The translations under genes and the position numbers were made by a program. From Phaeosaccion multiseriatum (Eukaryota > Ochrophyta, other classes), in NCBI GenBank assembly GCA_965112735.1, contig OZ218964.1, positions 2,170,001 to 2,234,000 of the forward strand: a stretch of DNA of 64,000 nucleotides. Direction: 5' to 3'. Position 1 is the stretch's first letter. Each line of letters opens with the position of its first letter. The notes below the pieces were generated by a model. It was not told the origin of the DNA, did no database searches, and worked only from the letters and a program-made list of their open reading frames with translations. This document shows positions 42,644 to 54,648 of the stretch, piece after piece.

Positions 42644-45600
42644 ATGGGTGCTGGCGCCAGTGTGTGCGAGGCTTCTGAAGCAGGTATGCTGCTTGACTGC
42701 TTGCTTGACTGCTTGAAGTGCAAGGTTGCTGCTGCGACTGCCCAATTGGACAGCCTCCGGCGGAAGAGAAAGGAGGAAGACGGGGAGAGGACGTCATGGA
42801 GGGAGGGAACAAGCATGAAGAGGAGGTTGTAGCCGCCTCCTAACCGTTCTGTAACTGTTTCCTCTTCCTTCCCTCTCCTCCTTCTTCTCCCTGGCTCTTG
42901 GTGTCTATTCCCCTTCTTCTGCTGTACAGTGGCGAATCGGCGCAGCAATATCATGGAAAGCGAGAACGACGCCGAGCAGCGCGTGGCAGAGATCCAGGAA
43001 TGCATCGAAACCATCACCGTCGAGAACAAGGTGAGCGGCACTTGGCCCGATCCTCACTCGGTTCAGCCGAAAGTCGTACAAGGCTTGGGTATCTCCCTCT
43101 GCCGCTGCTTAATGGTTCCTCCTGGCAAGCAGGCACAGCAAAGCGTAGCTCAGAAAATGGGCCGATGGGCCGAGGCTGCCTGCTCCTGGCAAGCTCCTCC
43201 TCCTCCTGCTGGCAACTGTCTCTCCCCGCCCCCCCCGCTCCTGGCCACTGCTTACTCTGTCCCCGCCCCCCCCGCCTCCTTGTGGTTCATCTCAGGATAT
43301 CAAAGAGTTCATCGCGACTCGAGGTAACCGACTGGAAGGAGATAGGAAGGAGATAGCCTCTCTGCTACCACATCTTCTCCCTTCCCCACTCACTCACTCA
43401 CTCACTCACTCACTCGTACCCCCCCCATACAGACGCCGACACGGTGCGCGAAGCGTGTGAGGGCCTTGGTACAGACAACAGTCAGCTCATCGACGCGCTC
43501 TGCTCGCGGACCAAGAGCCAGCTCAGTGCCGTGGACGACATCTTCCGAGAGAGATACGAGAAGAAGCTTGGCGACCAGGTGGGAGAGAAAGGAGATGGCA
43601 GTGGACGGGTGGACGGGTGGCAGGAAGAAGGCCGGAGGGCATGAAGGTGGGCACCGTGCAGGCATGCATGCGAAGAGGAGGACGGGGTGGGCCTCTCACG
43701 CTATGAAGATGGCACTGGATGGGCGCGGGTGGGTGGGCGCCCCTCCCCTCCCCTCCCCTCCCTTTCCCGCCCATCCCCTCCTCCACCCACTCCTTCTCGG
43801 CTCAATCTCAGTCACTGACATACTGTGTGTGCTTAGGTCAAGGCCGAGGTGAGCGGCAATTTCAAGAAGCTGGTCTACTACGCCCTGCTCGAGAAGCACG
43901 AGTTCATGGGTAAGTCAATGAAGAGGAGAGGGATGACGACACTCGATGGCTCTCTCTCTCTCAACCCCTGTCTTCGTTCCCTCACTCCCCTGGGGTCTCC
44001 CTCTCTCTGACCCCCCTCCCCCCCCAACACACCTCTCACAGCGCTGATGCTTGACAACGCCTTCGACGGCCTCGGCACCGACGAACTTCGTCTCATGGAG
44101 GTCCTGCACACCTCCACGTAAGTCATTAATTAAAAAGATAAGAGTACGTAGGGATTACGGCTCCACCCTGCCATACAGTGCCATCTCTGCCATCCATCTG
44201 TGACTTCAGCAGAGGAAACACCCACCTCTTGCATCTCTTGGCCCGCTCTCACCCCTCCACTCTGCTTCCCTCCCTCCCTCAACTGGCAGCAACGAGGAGA
44301 TCCAACAGATGAAGGCCCACTGGGAGGGCAAGCACGACTCCTCCCTGGTGGACAAGATGACGTCCGAGGTGTCAGGATCAACTCGCACGCTGCTCCTTAA
44401 CCTTCTCAAGGGAGAGAGAGACGAGTCTGACGAGGTGGGTGCGTGGGTGCGTGTGTGCGTGGGTGCGTGTGTGCGTGTGTGCGTGGGTGGACTTGCGGTT
44501 GCAGATTCTGTTGACCTAGTGAGGAGTGAGGAGTGAGCAGAGGCGAGAGAATAGTCCTGTTCAGGCAAGCAGTGGTCTATCCTCCTCCTCCTCATCCTCC
44601 TCCTCCTGTGTGATTACCACCTGCTGCCGTTGTATCACCACCTGCTGCTGCTGCTACTGCTACCGCTACTCCTGCCCCTTCTTGTGCACCCGTCCCCACC
44701 TCACCTCCCCAAAACTTCTTCCCTCTGCGGCAACTTGCCGTGGTGTCTCTCTGCCTCCTCTATGTGTGTGTGCCAAGGTGGATGAGGAGAAGGCCGAGGC
44801 CCAGGCAGATGAGCTCTACGCCGCCGGAGTGGGCAAGAGGTAAGCTTGGCCAAACAACTGAAACTGCAGCAAGCAAGCAAGCAAGCAAGCAAGGAAAAGC
44901 AAGCGATAAGCTGCACGCAGCTTCCCGCACGCACGCGCCCGCGTTGTGTGTGGCATCACTCCGTAGACTGCCTTCCATCCCTGAGCAGAGCTGCTCAGCT
45001 ACCGCAGGCCCTCTGAGTGCGCCTTCGCGGATGGCAGTGGATGGATGAGCCTCTTCTCACTCGTCTGTGCTCTCTGCCCCTGCCCCCTCTCCCGCCCCAA
45101 CCCTCCCTCAGGCTCGGCACCAACTCTGGGCCCTTCCTGGACATCCTCACCTCCTCGTCGTACGCGCAGATCAAAGCCATCTGTGAACAGTACGAAACGA
45201 AGCACGAGATGTCTCTCAAGAAAGGTGCGAGACGAGCCAGGAGAGAAGCAGGGGATGGCAGTGGATGGGGGGATGGGACTTCCTTCTTTCTTGTCTTCCT
45301 TCCTTCCTTCCTTCCTTCCTTCCTTCCTTCCTTCCTTCCTTCCTTCCTTCCTTCCTTGCTTGCTCCCTCCCTGCCTGCCTCCCTTCCCACCAGCCAACCA
45401 ATCAACCAACCAACCTCCTCCCCCTCACCCTTCCCAGCCATCGGCAAAGAGTTCGGAGGCACCACTAAGCACTGCCTACGCGGGCTGCTTGAGGACCCCG
45501 CCTCCTTCCTCGTGCAGAGGCTCAAGGACGCCCTCAAGGGACTGGGCACCAACGAAGACGCCGTGTGCCGCATACTCGCAGGCAACGACAGGCCCTATGT

Positions 45601-48600
45601 AGCCACCCTCGAGGAGAGATACAAGGTCGGTGGGTAGAGGCGTATGGGGGAATGGGGGGGGGTAGAGGCATATGGGGGTTGGGTGGGGGGTGGGTGGGAG
45701 GGTAGAAGCATCAAGGGGGTGGGAAGAGGCCTGTGGAGGATGGGTAGAGGTATATGGGCATATGGTGGGCTGCTGGTGATGGGTGGGCACAGGCCTTGGG
45801 GCGTGGGTAGAGGCATATGGTGGGGTGGTGGTGGTGGATAGGAAGATTGATATGTGCGGTGGTGAGGGGCATGGAGGAGCATTACTGTAGCCTCACCCCT
45901 TCCGATTGTCTCACCCGCCCGTCCGGTGCCATCCTCCAACGCCTGTGTGAGTAGGACAAGTACGACGAGGACCTCGAGACCGTCATCAAGAAGGAGTGCT
46001 CGGGCTACTTCAGAGACGCCGTGCTGGCCTGGCTTGATCAGGCAAGTGCAGAGGGCAGCGAGTGGGCACAACGGAAAGGAGCCTCTCTTCTCTCTCTTCC
46101 CGACGCCGTTTTGAAGCTTGGCCCACCCTTCCACTACACCTTGACACATTTGTTGGTTGTTGCTGCTGTTGCTATGGCTGTCGTCGTCGTCGTCATCGCT
46201 GCTCTTGGTGTTGTTGTCGTGCTCACACACAGGGCTCCGACCCCACTGGCGGGCTGGACGCCATCACCTCCTCCCCCCTGCCGGAGAGCGATGACCCCGA
46301 GGAGGCCCTGGGGCTGCTCGACGAGCGACTCTCTGTGCTGCTCACGGAGAACACGAATCTCAAGGACCACGTCGCTACTGTGAGTGCTGAGGCAGTTGGT
46401 GATACAAGCTGTGAGAGTGATGCGTACTGTCCCTGCCACTCACCACTCCCCACTTCATGACCACTCTCACTCCACTCACTCCCGCCATCCCTCGCCCCCA
46501 TCTGTCAGGTGGATGCCCAGATGATCCACGACGCGTGCCAGGGCATTGGCACCAACGACAGGAAGCTCGTCAGGATCCTCTGCTCGCGCACCAAGCGGCA
46601 GGTAAGGGGTGTCAGGACTGAGAGAGAGGGGGTGTCAGGACAGAGAGAGGGGGTGTCAGGACAGAGCGAGGGGGTGTCAGGACAGAGAGAGGGGGTGTCA
46701 GGACAGAGAGAGAGGGTGTCAGGACAGAGAGAGAGGGGGTGTCAGGATACACCCTCGACTATCCATTCCACGTCATCAATCTGCTCCCTTAACTCGTGCC
46801 TGCCCATGTGCACGCCCATATGCCTGCCCATATGCCTGCCCATATGCCTGCCCATATGCCTGCCCATATGCCTGTCCATGTGCCCGCCCCTCTCCTCTCA
46901 GTGCGAGCGCATCGACGAGGAGTACCGCAAGCTCTTCGAAATGACCCTCAGGGAACAGTTACAGAAAGAGCTCTCCGGCGACTACCGCGTGAGTCATTGA
47001 GTCACAGATGGCCGTAGATGTGCAGATGGAGGAAGTCAGTGGGTCAGGGGAGGGATGGGTGAATGGATGGATGGGTGGGCGCGTGTGGGCGTGTGTGCGT
47101 AATGGATATCCCAGTACGAGACTTGGAGTGTTTCTCTGCCCCTCATATTGCCCCTCCCATCCCCCTCGGTCCCTCTTTCCTCCTTCCCGTGTTGTATATC
47201 CAGAAATTCCTTGTGTATGGACAAATGTCCCACGAGGAGTTCGATGCCCTGATGCTCAAGGAGGCCTTCTCCGGCCTAGGCACCGACGAGAGACTCCTCA
47301 TTGAGATCCTCACCACAAGGGACAACAACCGGCTTCAAGCCGCCAAGACCTACTATGAGGGTGAGGAGGGAGGGGGGGAGGGATGGGGGGAGAGGGTGGA
47401 GGGGTGGGAGAGGGGGAGGGGGGGGGGGGTGGAGGTGGTGGGGGTGGCCATGCCAGAGCCGTCCTGCCGCCTGCCTTTTCTAACTCTCTCTGTCTCTCCC
47501 TCCCAATCTCTCTCTCCCTCCCTCCACCCCCTCCCTCTCCTCCCCCCCACCCCCGCCACTGCTCCTCCTCAGACCGCTTCGACGAGTCGCTTCTGGATAC
47601 TCTCAACTCGGAGAACTCGGGGTCCCTGGGAAGCATCTTCCGCGGGCTGCTGAGCGGCGATCGAGCCGAGGACAAGGATGAGGAGGATGAGGAGGAGGCC
47701 GACGCCATCTGTGACACTCTCAATGAGGCCGCCTCCGGGTTGGGCACGGACGAGGCTCCTTTTGTTGATACACTCACCAAGACAAGCCGCAGCATGATCA
47801 AGGTGAGTAGTGTGTATTGTGTATGTGTGTGTGTGTGCGTGCGTGTTTGCGTGTGCTTGGGGTGTGTTTGGGTGGGTATGTGGGTATGTGCGTAAATGTG
47901 CACGCACTCACACACGCTCCACTACAGCACAGCAGCCACAGCTCCCTTCGACCCTCTTCCGCTCCTGTACTTCCTCCGATTCACGTGTGAGTGAGGGTCA
48001 CATGTTCTCAACAGCACGGCCCTCCATGCCCCTCCCCCTCCACTGCCATCCCCCTCCACTGCCATCCCCCTCCACTGCCATCCCCCTCCACTGCCATCCC
48101 ACCCTCCTCCTCCAGCTGGTGCAGAGCAAGTACGAGGAGAAGTTCGAATGCAGCCTGTCCCGCGTGGTGGACAAGGAGTTCAGGGGCAACACCAAGGAGG
48201 CCCTGCTGGCGCTGCTCGCCTCCCCGGAGGACTACTTCTGCAGGAGGATCAAGAGGGCCGTGGGCAAGACCTTCACAGACACCGGTGAGGGAGGCGGGCA
48301 GCAAGGGGGAGAAGAGAGTGATCAGCTGCTGTTATTGATGGTTGTTTGACCGCATTGTGTTCACTCCAGCAATCCAATGAGTCGTTACGTAAGTGAGTGG
48401 AGGTCCTCCCTCCCCGTATGCCTCTAACATGCATCACCTCTTTCTTGCTTGCTTGTCTAGGCTCTGTGACGCGCATCCTGGGGGGAAGTGACAAGCACTT
48501 GGCCATGGCCATCGCCGCCCGTTACGAGCAGAAGTACGACCAGGTGAGAGGGAGGGAGGGGGGGCAGGAGCGAGCGAGCGAGCGAGGGAGGGAGGGAGGG

Positions 48601-51600
48601 AGTGAGGCATGGGCGAGGGGGGACAGGAGGGAGGGAGGGAGGGAAGTAGGGAGTGAGGGAGGGGGGAGTCGCACTCATTCCAGGGGCAGAGCTGAGGCTT
48701 GCCACGAGGCTTGCCAGCTCTGCAAGATACTTTTCTCTGTATTTTCTCTCCTCTCTCTCCCCCTCTCTTTCTCTCTGGAGAATACACAGAGATTTGATGC
48801 CTCTCTCATCCCTCCCCCCTCTCTTTCCTTATCAGATGCTCACTGCTGACATCAAGAAGGCTTGCTCCGGGCACCTTCGCCGGGCCGTGCTGGCCTGGAT
48901 CACAGAGCTCGACCCCACCAAGGTGAGCAAGTTGGTCATACACACATGTGTGACACATGAGTGCGTTGGTGATTCGGGAGTCATCTGATTGACACAAAGC
49001 GCGTGTGCGTGCGTGCGTGCGTGTGACGAAGCATGGCGTGCCAGCTGCTGTCTGCTCCTCCGTGGGGTCGGTAGAGGTTCCCTTGTGGCCCGTCGGCTTG
49101 CTAACCATCTTACCATCTTTCATCACCAAAGACGGCTTGCTAACCATCTCTCTTCAATGGATGGATGGCACTAAATGGCACCGCAGGGACAGGAGGAGGT
49201 GACGCTGGAGGCGGAGGAGGAGGAGGAGGAGGAGGAAGCTGAAGCCGAAGCCGAGGAGGAGGTGCGTAACTATCAATCTATCTATCTGTCTCACTTCGAA
49301 CATTGAGCTTACGTAACTTGCGTACCTTGAAGACCTTGCGTAGTTCATTCTCATGTCGCACATAGGCCATTCCTGAGACAATCCAATGTCGAGCTTCAAT
49401 GTCGAGCTTCAATGTCAAGTTTCAGTACGCAATGTCGATCAATCCTCAGCCGCGATGTTTAGTTTCGATGTTTAGTTTCGGTGTCTGGTTTCGATGCCTA
49501 TAGTTTCAACGGCTGCTCGTCCCTTGCCCTGATCCTTCTCCCTCTAGCTCCTCCCCCTTATCCCTCCCTCCCTCCCTCCCTCCCTCCTTCCTTCCTTCCC
49601 TCCTTCCTTCCCTCCACCTCTTCCACTTGGCTTGCCACAACAGGAGGAGGAGCCCGCAGAGGAGGAGGAAGAGTCCGCTGGTGACGACGCGGAGGAGGAG
49701 GAGGAGGAGGAGGTGGAGGAGGAGGGGGAAGACGCCGAAGCACGTCAGCTCGAGGAGGAGCTGGAGGCCGAGGTGACGGATGAAGCCGAGCTTGAGAGGC
49801 TTCAGAGGCTGAAGGAGCAAGCTGCTGAGGAGGTGAGAGAGGGGGGCAAGGAGGGAGAAGGAGAGGGGCAAGGAGGGGAGAAGGAGAGGGGCAAGGAGGG
49901 GAGAAGGAGGGGAGAAGGAGAGGGCAGAAGGAGAGGGGGGAGGGGCATTGGCTGACTCGAACGCGCCTCTCCCGCTGTCTTGTCGAGTGGAGTGGAGGGA
50001 GAGCCAAATGGATTGTGCGACTCGTTGAAACTCGCCCTTGCTCGTGCTGTATCACCAATCGCTGTATGTATCTTGCTGTATCACCAACCGCCAACCGCTT
50101 ATGTATCTTGCTGTATCACCAACCGCTGTTTGCATCTTGCTGTATCACCAACCGCTGTATGCATCTTGCTGTATCACCAACCGCTCTATGTATCATGCTG
50201 CACAGAAAAAGGCAGAGAAGCAGCGCATGAAGAGGCAGGCGCAGAAGGCCAAGAGGGTGAGTACGTGACGAGGGGGTGTCAGGACTGAGTGAGTAGGGGG
50301 TATCAGGACACAACCTGGCTTGACTTGGGCCTCTGAGTGGGGCTCTTCCCTGTGGGCGAAGTAGGGTAGGGCGCCTTTGCTTAGGTGTGGCCCCTCGTGT
50401 GGCCGTCTTCGCTTGGCGCTCCTCCCCCCCACCCTTCCTCGCTTCATCGGCCCGCTCCTCGCCTGTGACGCTTGGTTGCTTGGTTACTTCACCTCGCTCC
50501 CTTGACACACTCACGCACGCACCCACCCCTCAGGCCAAGGACAGAAGGGCAAAGGAGAAGAAGGTCAAGATGAGGAACATGGCAGGACAGGTACATAAGT
50601 CAATGGGTGTGTAGAGAAGTCAAAGGGTGTGTGCGTGTGCGTGTGCGTGTGTGGGCATGTGTGTGTACGTGTGAGCACTACTCGCTGACGACGCCCCTCC
50701 TCTCCCTTGCGAATGTGACCCGACTCATCCACTGCCATCCAACGGTTACAGAAACGCGTGGTGCAGTTCAGGAAGCAGACCCACATCGCCCCCCTGACGC
50801 CCCTGACGGTGTTCGGACAGTTCACCGACGAGGGCTATGTGGCAGCCAATCCGGACCTCGAGATCGCAGAGGACAGCAGCGGCTGGCAGCAGTTCTGGTG
50901 AGTGGCACGGGGGTGGAGCTCGGGTGCGGTGGGGTGTGGTGAGAGAGAGAGGAAGTGGGCTGGGCTCCCTTTCCTTTTCCATTTCCTTCCAACTCTACCT
51001 GTTCCTGTGTGCTGCCTTTGCCCCTGACAAAGCAAAACCTGTCTCTCCCCGTCCCACCTTCCCTCCCACGCCCCTGTCCTGACACCCCTGTCCTGACACC
51101 CCTGTCCTGACACCCCTGTCCTGACACCCCTGCCCTCCCACCCTGCCCTGCTGCCCCTGTCCTGCAGGAAGCGCGGCTTCTGGCAGGGCCGCTTGGTGCA
51201 GCTGACCAACGAGTACGGCTGCTTCCAGGGCTTCTTCTCTCCTCAACTCTACTGCGATACGCTGGAGCTTCCCCTTGAGGAGGAGGACTCCCCCAAGTGG
51301 AAGCCGCCCGAGATGGTGGGGTGGAGCCACTTTCAGCATGGGGGCAAGGAGGAGGGCACACCCCTTCCCATCCTCAACCCCTTCCCAATGTAAGTACCCC
51401 TCTCAAAGAAAAAGAAGCCCGGTTTTGTCTCTCTCCCCTTCTACCCCTCTTCTTCTCCCCTTCTCCCTCCCTCTCCCCTTCTCCCTCTCCTTCTCCCTCC
51501 CTCCCTCCCTCCCTCCCTCCCTCCCTCCCTCCCTCCCTCCCTCCCTCCCTCCCTCCCTCCCTCCCTCCCTCCCTCCCTCCCTCCCTCCCTCCCTCCTTGT

Positions 51601-52886
51601 CCCTCACCTCCCCCTTCTCCCCCCCTCCCCCCCTCTCCCCCTCACCCCCTCACCCCCCTCCCCCCCCCTCCCTCCCGCTCTGCAGCTACGTGGTGGGCAA
51701 GTTCAACCCCAACAAATACCTCAACAGGTACCCCGACGCGAAGCTCGCAGGGGGCAAGCCCAGGCCCGGCCCCTTCGATGAGGAGTGGTACAAGAACACG
51801 TAAGTCTCTCCTCATCCTCAGTTTGTCGCCAGGCAAAACATATGTTCACGTGTTGTAGTCGCCCCTCTGCTGACACCAGTCGCCAGGCCATGTTGAGGTG
51901 GCGCAATCCCTACCATAGCCCTCCTTGCCTGTTTCCCTGATACGATACATTCTCACGGACTTCCTCTGCTCCTCCGTCCCCACTGCCACCCCACATCAAC
52001 TGCCATCAACTGCCATCCACGGCCACCATTCACTGCCATGCTCTACTGCATCCACGGCCACGCCCTGCCATCCACTGCCATCCTCCCTCCTTCAGCTACA
52101 TGGACGGAGAGGGCGACTCTCAGGACGTGTTGAATCACTTCAAGGAGAACAGACAGGCCGACATCAAGGTAAGCAAAGTCGTCCTTCATGGACTTACTGT
52201 GCCGGCGTTCTTCATTGACTTATTGATGTGCTTGTTGTCTCCTCTCCAAACCGGCTTCGATTCATCGGCCCTCACCACCACCACCATCACCACCACTACC
52301 AACCAAACCCGCTCTCATTACGACGGCTACTCCTCCAACCATCCTCCTCCTCCACCACACTCAGGCGGGCGGCGCGGTGGGCAGGTTCAACAAGAAGTTC
52401 TACAAGAAGAAGCACCTCAAGCCCAGGCCGTTCCACCACTACTTCAGGAAGGGCTTCAAGAAGCACGTCAAGATCAAGGTCAAGAAGGGACCGCCCCTCA
52501 CGGCGCACCAGCACTTTGTGCAGGTCAGTGTTGAGGTGGAGGCATACAGGCATCGAGTGGGGGGGATGGCAGTGGGTGGTTCAGCTTAGAGGAAGAGAGA
52601 GTGAGAGAGAGGGAGCCCTCCCCCTGCGTGCCTCGCTTGCACCAATGAACATGTATTCCCTCAGACTCAAGACTCAAACGCAAACTGCTGCATGTCCGTC
52701 CCCATACACCTCCACCCATCCAACGCCCCCTTCCCATGGGCCTCCACCCTCCCCTCCCTCCAACGACAGAGGGGCTCTGACCGCACGCTGACGGTGAGCA
52801 ACGCCCTCGGAGTGTTCGAAGGAGTCTTCGACCCGGAGACGTACTGCAAGCTGCACGGTAAGGAGGACAGCACACTGGCACTCAGA

Positions 52887-52936
<50 letters not shown>

Positions 52937-53393
52937 CTGCTGGGTACACGTTGTGGGAAGTGAAACCGAACCCTTCTCTGCTGCTGGGCAGAGCTTGCTT
53001 GCATAGGACAGGGCCACCCTTTCCCCTTGGTTGTACTCTCGCGCGTCTCTCATCTCTGCTTCTCTCCCTTCCCTTCACACCTCCCCCTCCGCCCACGCGT
53101 GTTGGTCATCCGCCCCTCCACTCACAGGCTGCGACGACGCCCTGGCCCACTTCGAAAGCGAGGGCTTCTACTCTGGCGTGGCCTTCCCCCTGAAGAACGT
53201 CGTCGCCAAGACACTGCACTTGGACACTCTCACGTGTGACACGCCGCCCGCTGAGGAGGAGGAGGACGACGAGCTCGAGGCCGACAGCGACGAGGAGGAG
53301 GAAGATGATGATGATGATGAGGATGATGATGATGATGATGAGGAGGAAGGAGATGATGACGAGGGCGAGGACAGCGGCGAGGACAGCGACTGA
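42644..53393 (+). CDS. Eight-repeat annexin with N-myristoylation start and novel C-terminal module array
   Basis: Thirty exons sum to exactly 1184 codons: 42644-42683, 42930-43030, 43296-43323, 43433-43578, 43837-43909, 44042-44117, 44290-44434, 44778-44839, 45112-45224, 45438-45625, 45955-46041, 46233-46379, 46509-46601, 46902-46988, 47204-47360, 47573-47802, 48116-48284, 48461-48543, 48836-48922, 49187-49261, 49644-49832, 50206-50256, 50534-50590, 50752-50897, 51168-51389, 51686-51799, 52096-52168, 52365-52523, 52770-52857, 53128-53393. The start MGAGASVC fits N-myristoylation with a nearby palmitoylatable Cys. Two annexin cores of four repeats (about residues 57-353 and 402-704) show type II calcium loops: GLGTDNSQ, GLGTDELR, LGTNSGPF, GLGTNEDA, GIGTNDRK, GLGTDERL, GLGTDEAP and a degenerate eighth. 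The doubled core parallels animal annexin A6. Then come a Glu-rich coiled segment, a Lys-rich segment (about 790-830), six F-x4-Y...HF modules (about 850-1127) and an Asp/Glu tail. Annexins bind acidic membranes with calcium. Intron 11 uses a GC donor. Confidence 0.93.
46608..46885. repeat. Two minisatellites in one intron
   Basis: GTGTCAGGACAGAGAGAGGG units (46608-46750) followed by CCCATATGCCTG units (46800-46885) in intron 13 of the annexin gene. Both motifs also occur in other genes' introns. Confidence 0.92.
51490..51597. repeat. CCCT array
   Basis: About 26 units within the pyrimidine-rich 3' half of the intron before annexin exon 51686-51799. Confidence 0.95.
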
Positions 53394-54184
53394 AGTGGCT
53401 GAAGCGACTCAAGCTGGTGCTGCTGCGGTACGGAGGTGTGGCGGTGATAAGCGATGGCGCGTCGGGCCTGTTGGGGAATCAAATCAGTCTTTTCTTACTC
53501 CGAAGGCGGACGGAGACAAAGGGGGGAGGGGAGGGAGATGGAGGGAGATAGAGAGAGGGGCGGGAGACAAAGAAGCTCGGTTACATGTGGGAGGGGAAAG
53601 TTGTTAGCGTTGCTGGGGTGCGTTCCCCGAGGGGGTGCGTTTCCCGAGGGGAGGCTGTGCGTGTGCGTGCGTGCGGTGAATGCGAACGAACGTGAGTAGA
53701 AATAGTTTGAAGAAGAGTTTTTTATGTTTTCGGTTGGGGGGGAGCGGGGGGGAGCTATCGATGAGTGCAAATATATCTTCATGGGGCTCTCCACGAGTTG
53801 GTGCTTCGTCTGCTGCCATGTCTGCCGCTCTGTGCTCCGTCAAGGCTAGGAGCAGCTAGTCTTGCTCCGGTCGACGGAGGAGACAGGCGAGGGAGGGAGA
53901 GGCGAGGGGGGGGGGGAGAGGCGGGGGCGGCGAGGAGGAGAGGAGAGGAGAAGAGAGGACAAAGGGTCGGTTGTTTGGGAGGGTGGGGGGGCGAAGAAAA
54001 TGCCAGGGCAGAGCAGGGCCAATGCAATCATGCAATGACTTATTCGGAACAGCAGGTGTAGTTGAGACTACACGACTCTATTAGTACAACGATACAGACA
54101 TTTGCTGCCATCTCTCTCTCTGCCTCTCTGCAGACATTTGCTACCATCGCTCTCTGCCTCTCTGCTGTGTTTGTGTGTCTGTGT

Positions 54185-54215
<31 letters not shown>

Positions 54216-54648
54216 GTGCGTGGGTAGGTGGTAAAAGGGTTCGTGGGTTTCCCTGACATGATGCGTGGCTGCGTGTTCGCGTGTGCTCGTTGGCCGCGTG
54301 ACAGTGGGCACACAGAAAGGCAAAGACCAAGGTGTCAAGGTGTCTGAGCCAGTCACCCGTTCTTTTCTAAATGTATAACCAACTGCCCCATGAAGAGGTG
54401 CGCAACCACGAATACAAATCTGATTCCAAATCCACATATCCATCCAAATGGAAGGAAGAGCCAGGAGATGGCAGAGCAGCAGTAGCACGAGTGACAGAAT
54501 CATGGAAGGCAGGAATGGTCGATACTGAAGTACCGGTAGGAGGCGAGCAGCCGCGGAAGGAAGAAGGGTAAAAAAATGAGGGATTGGCAGCCCACCGGTT
54601 TAGCACCCCTACGGAAGATTTAGGTTTGGCCGCGCAGACAGCGGAGAG
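53394..54648. other. Intergenic region between annexin and helicase genes
   Basis: It should hold the 3' end of the annexin gene and the promoter of the helicase gene, both on the plus strand. It includes GGAG-rich stretches near 53880-53960, a repeated CTCTCTGCAGACATTTGCT-like unit near 54095-54145, a GT tract and a G run near 54180-54216. No coding exon was recognised; open frames here are short and low in complexity. Confidence 0.5.

Noticed and set aside
53604-54330. Several short open frames downstream of the annexin gene
   Set aside because: Low-complexity, overlapping on both strands, no recognisable domain and no consistent splice sites.
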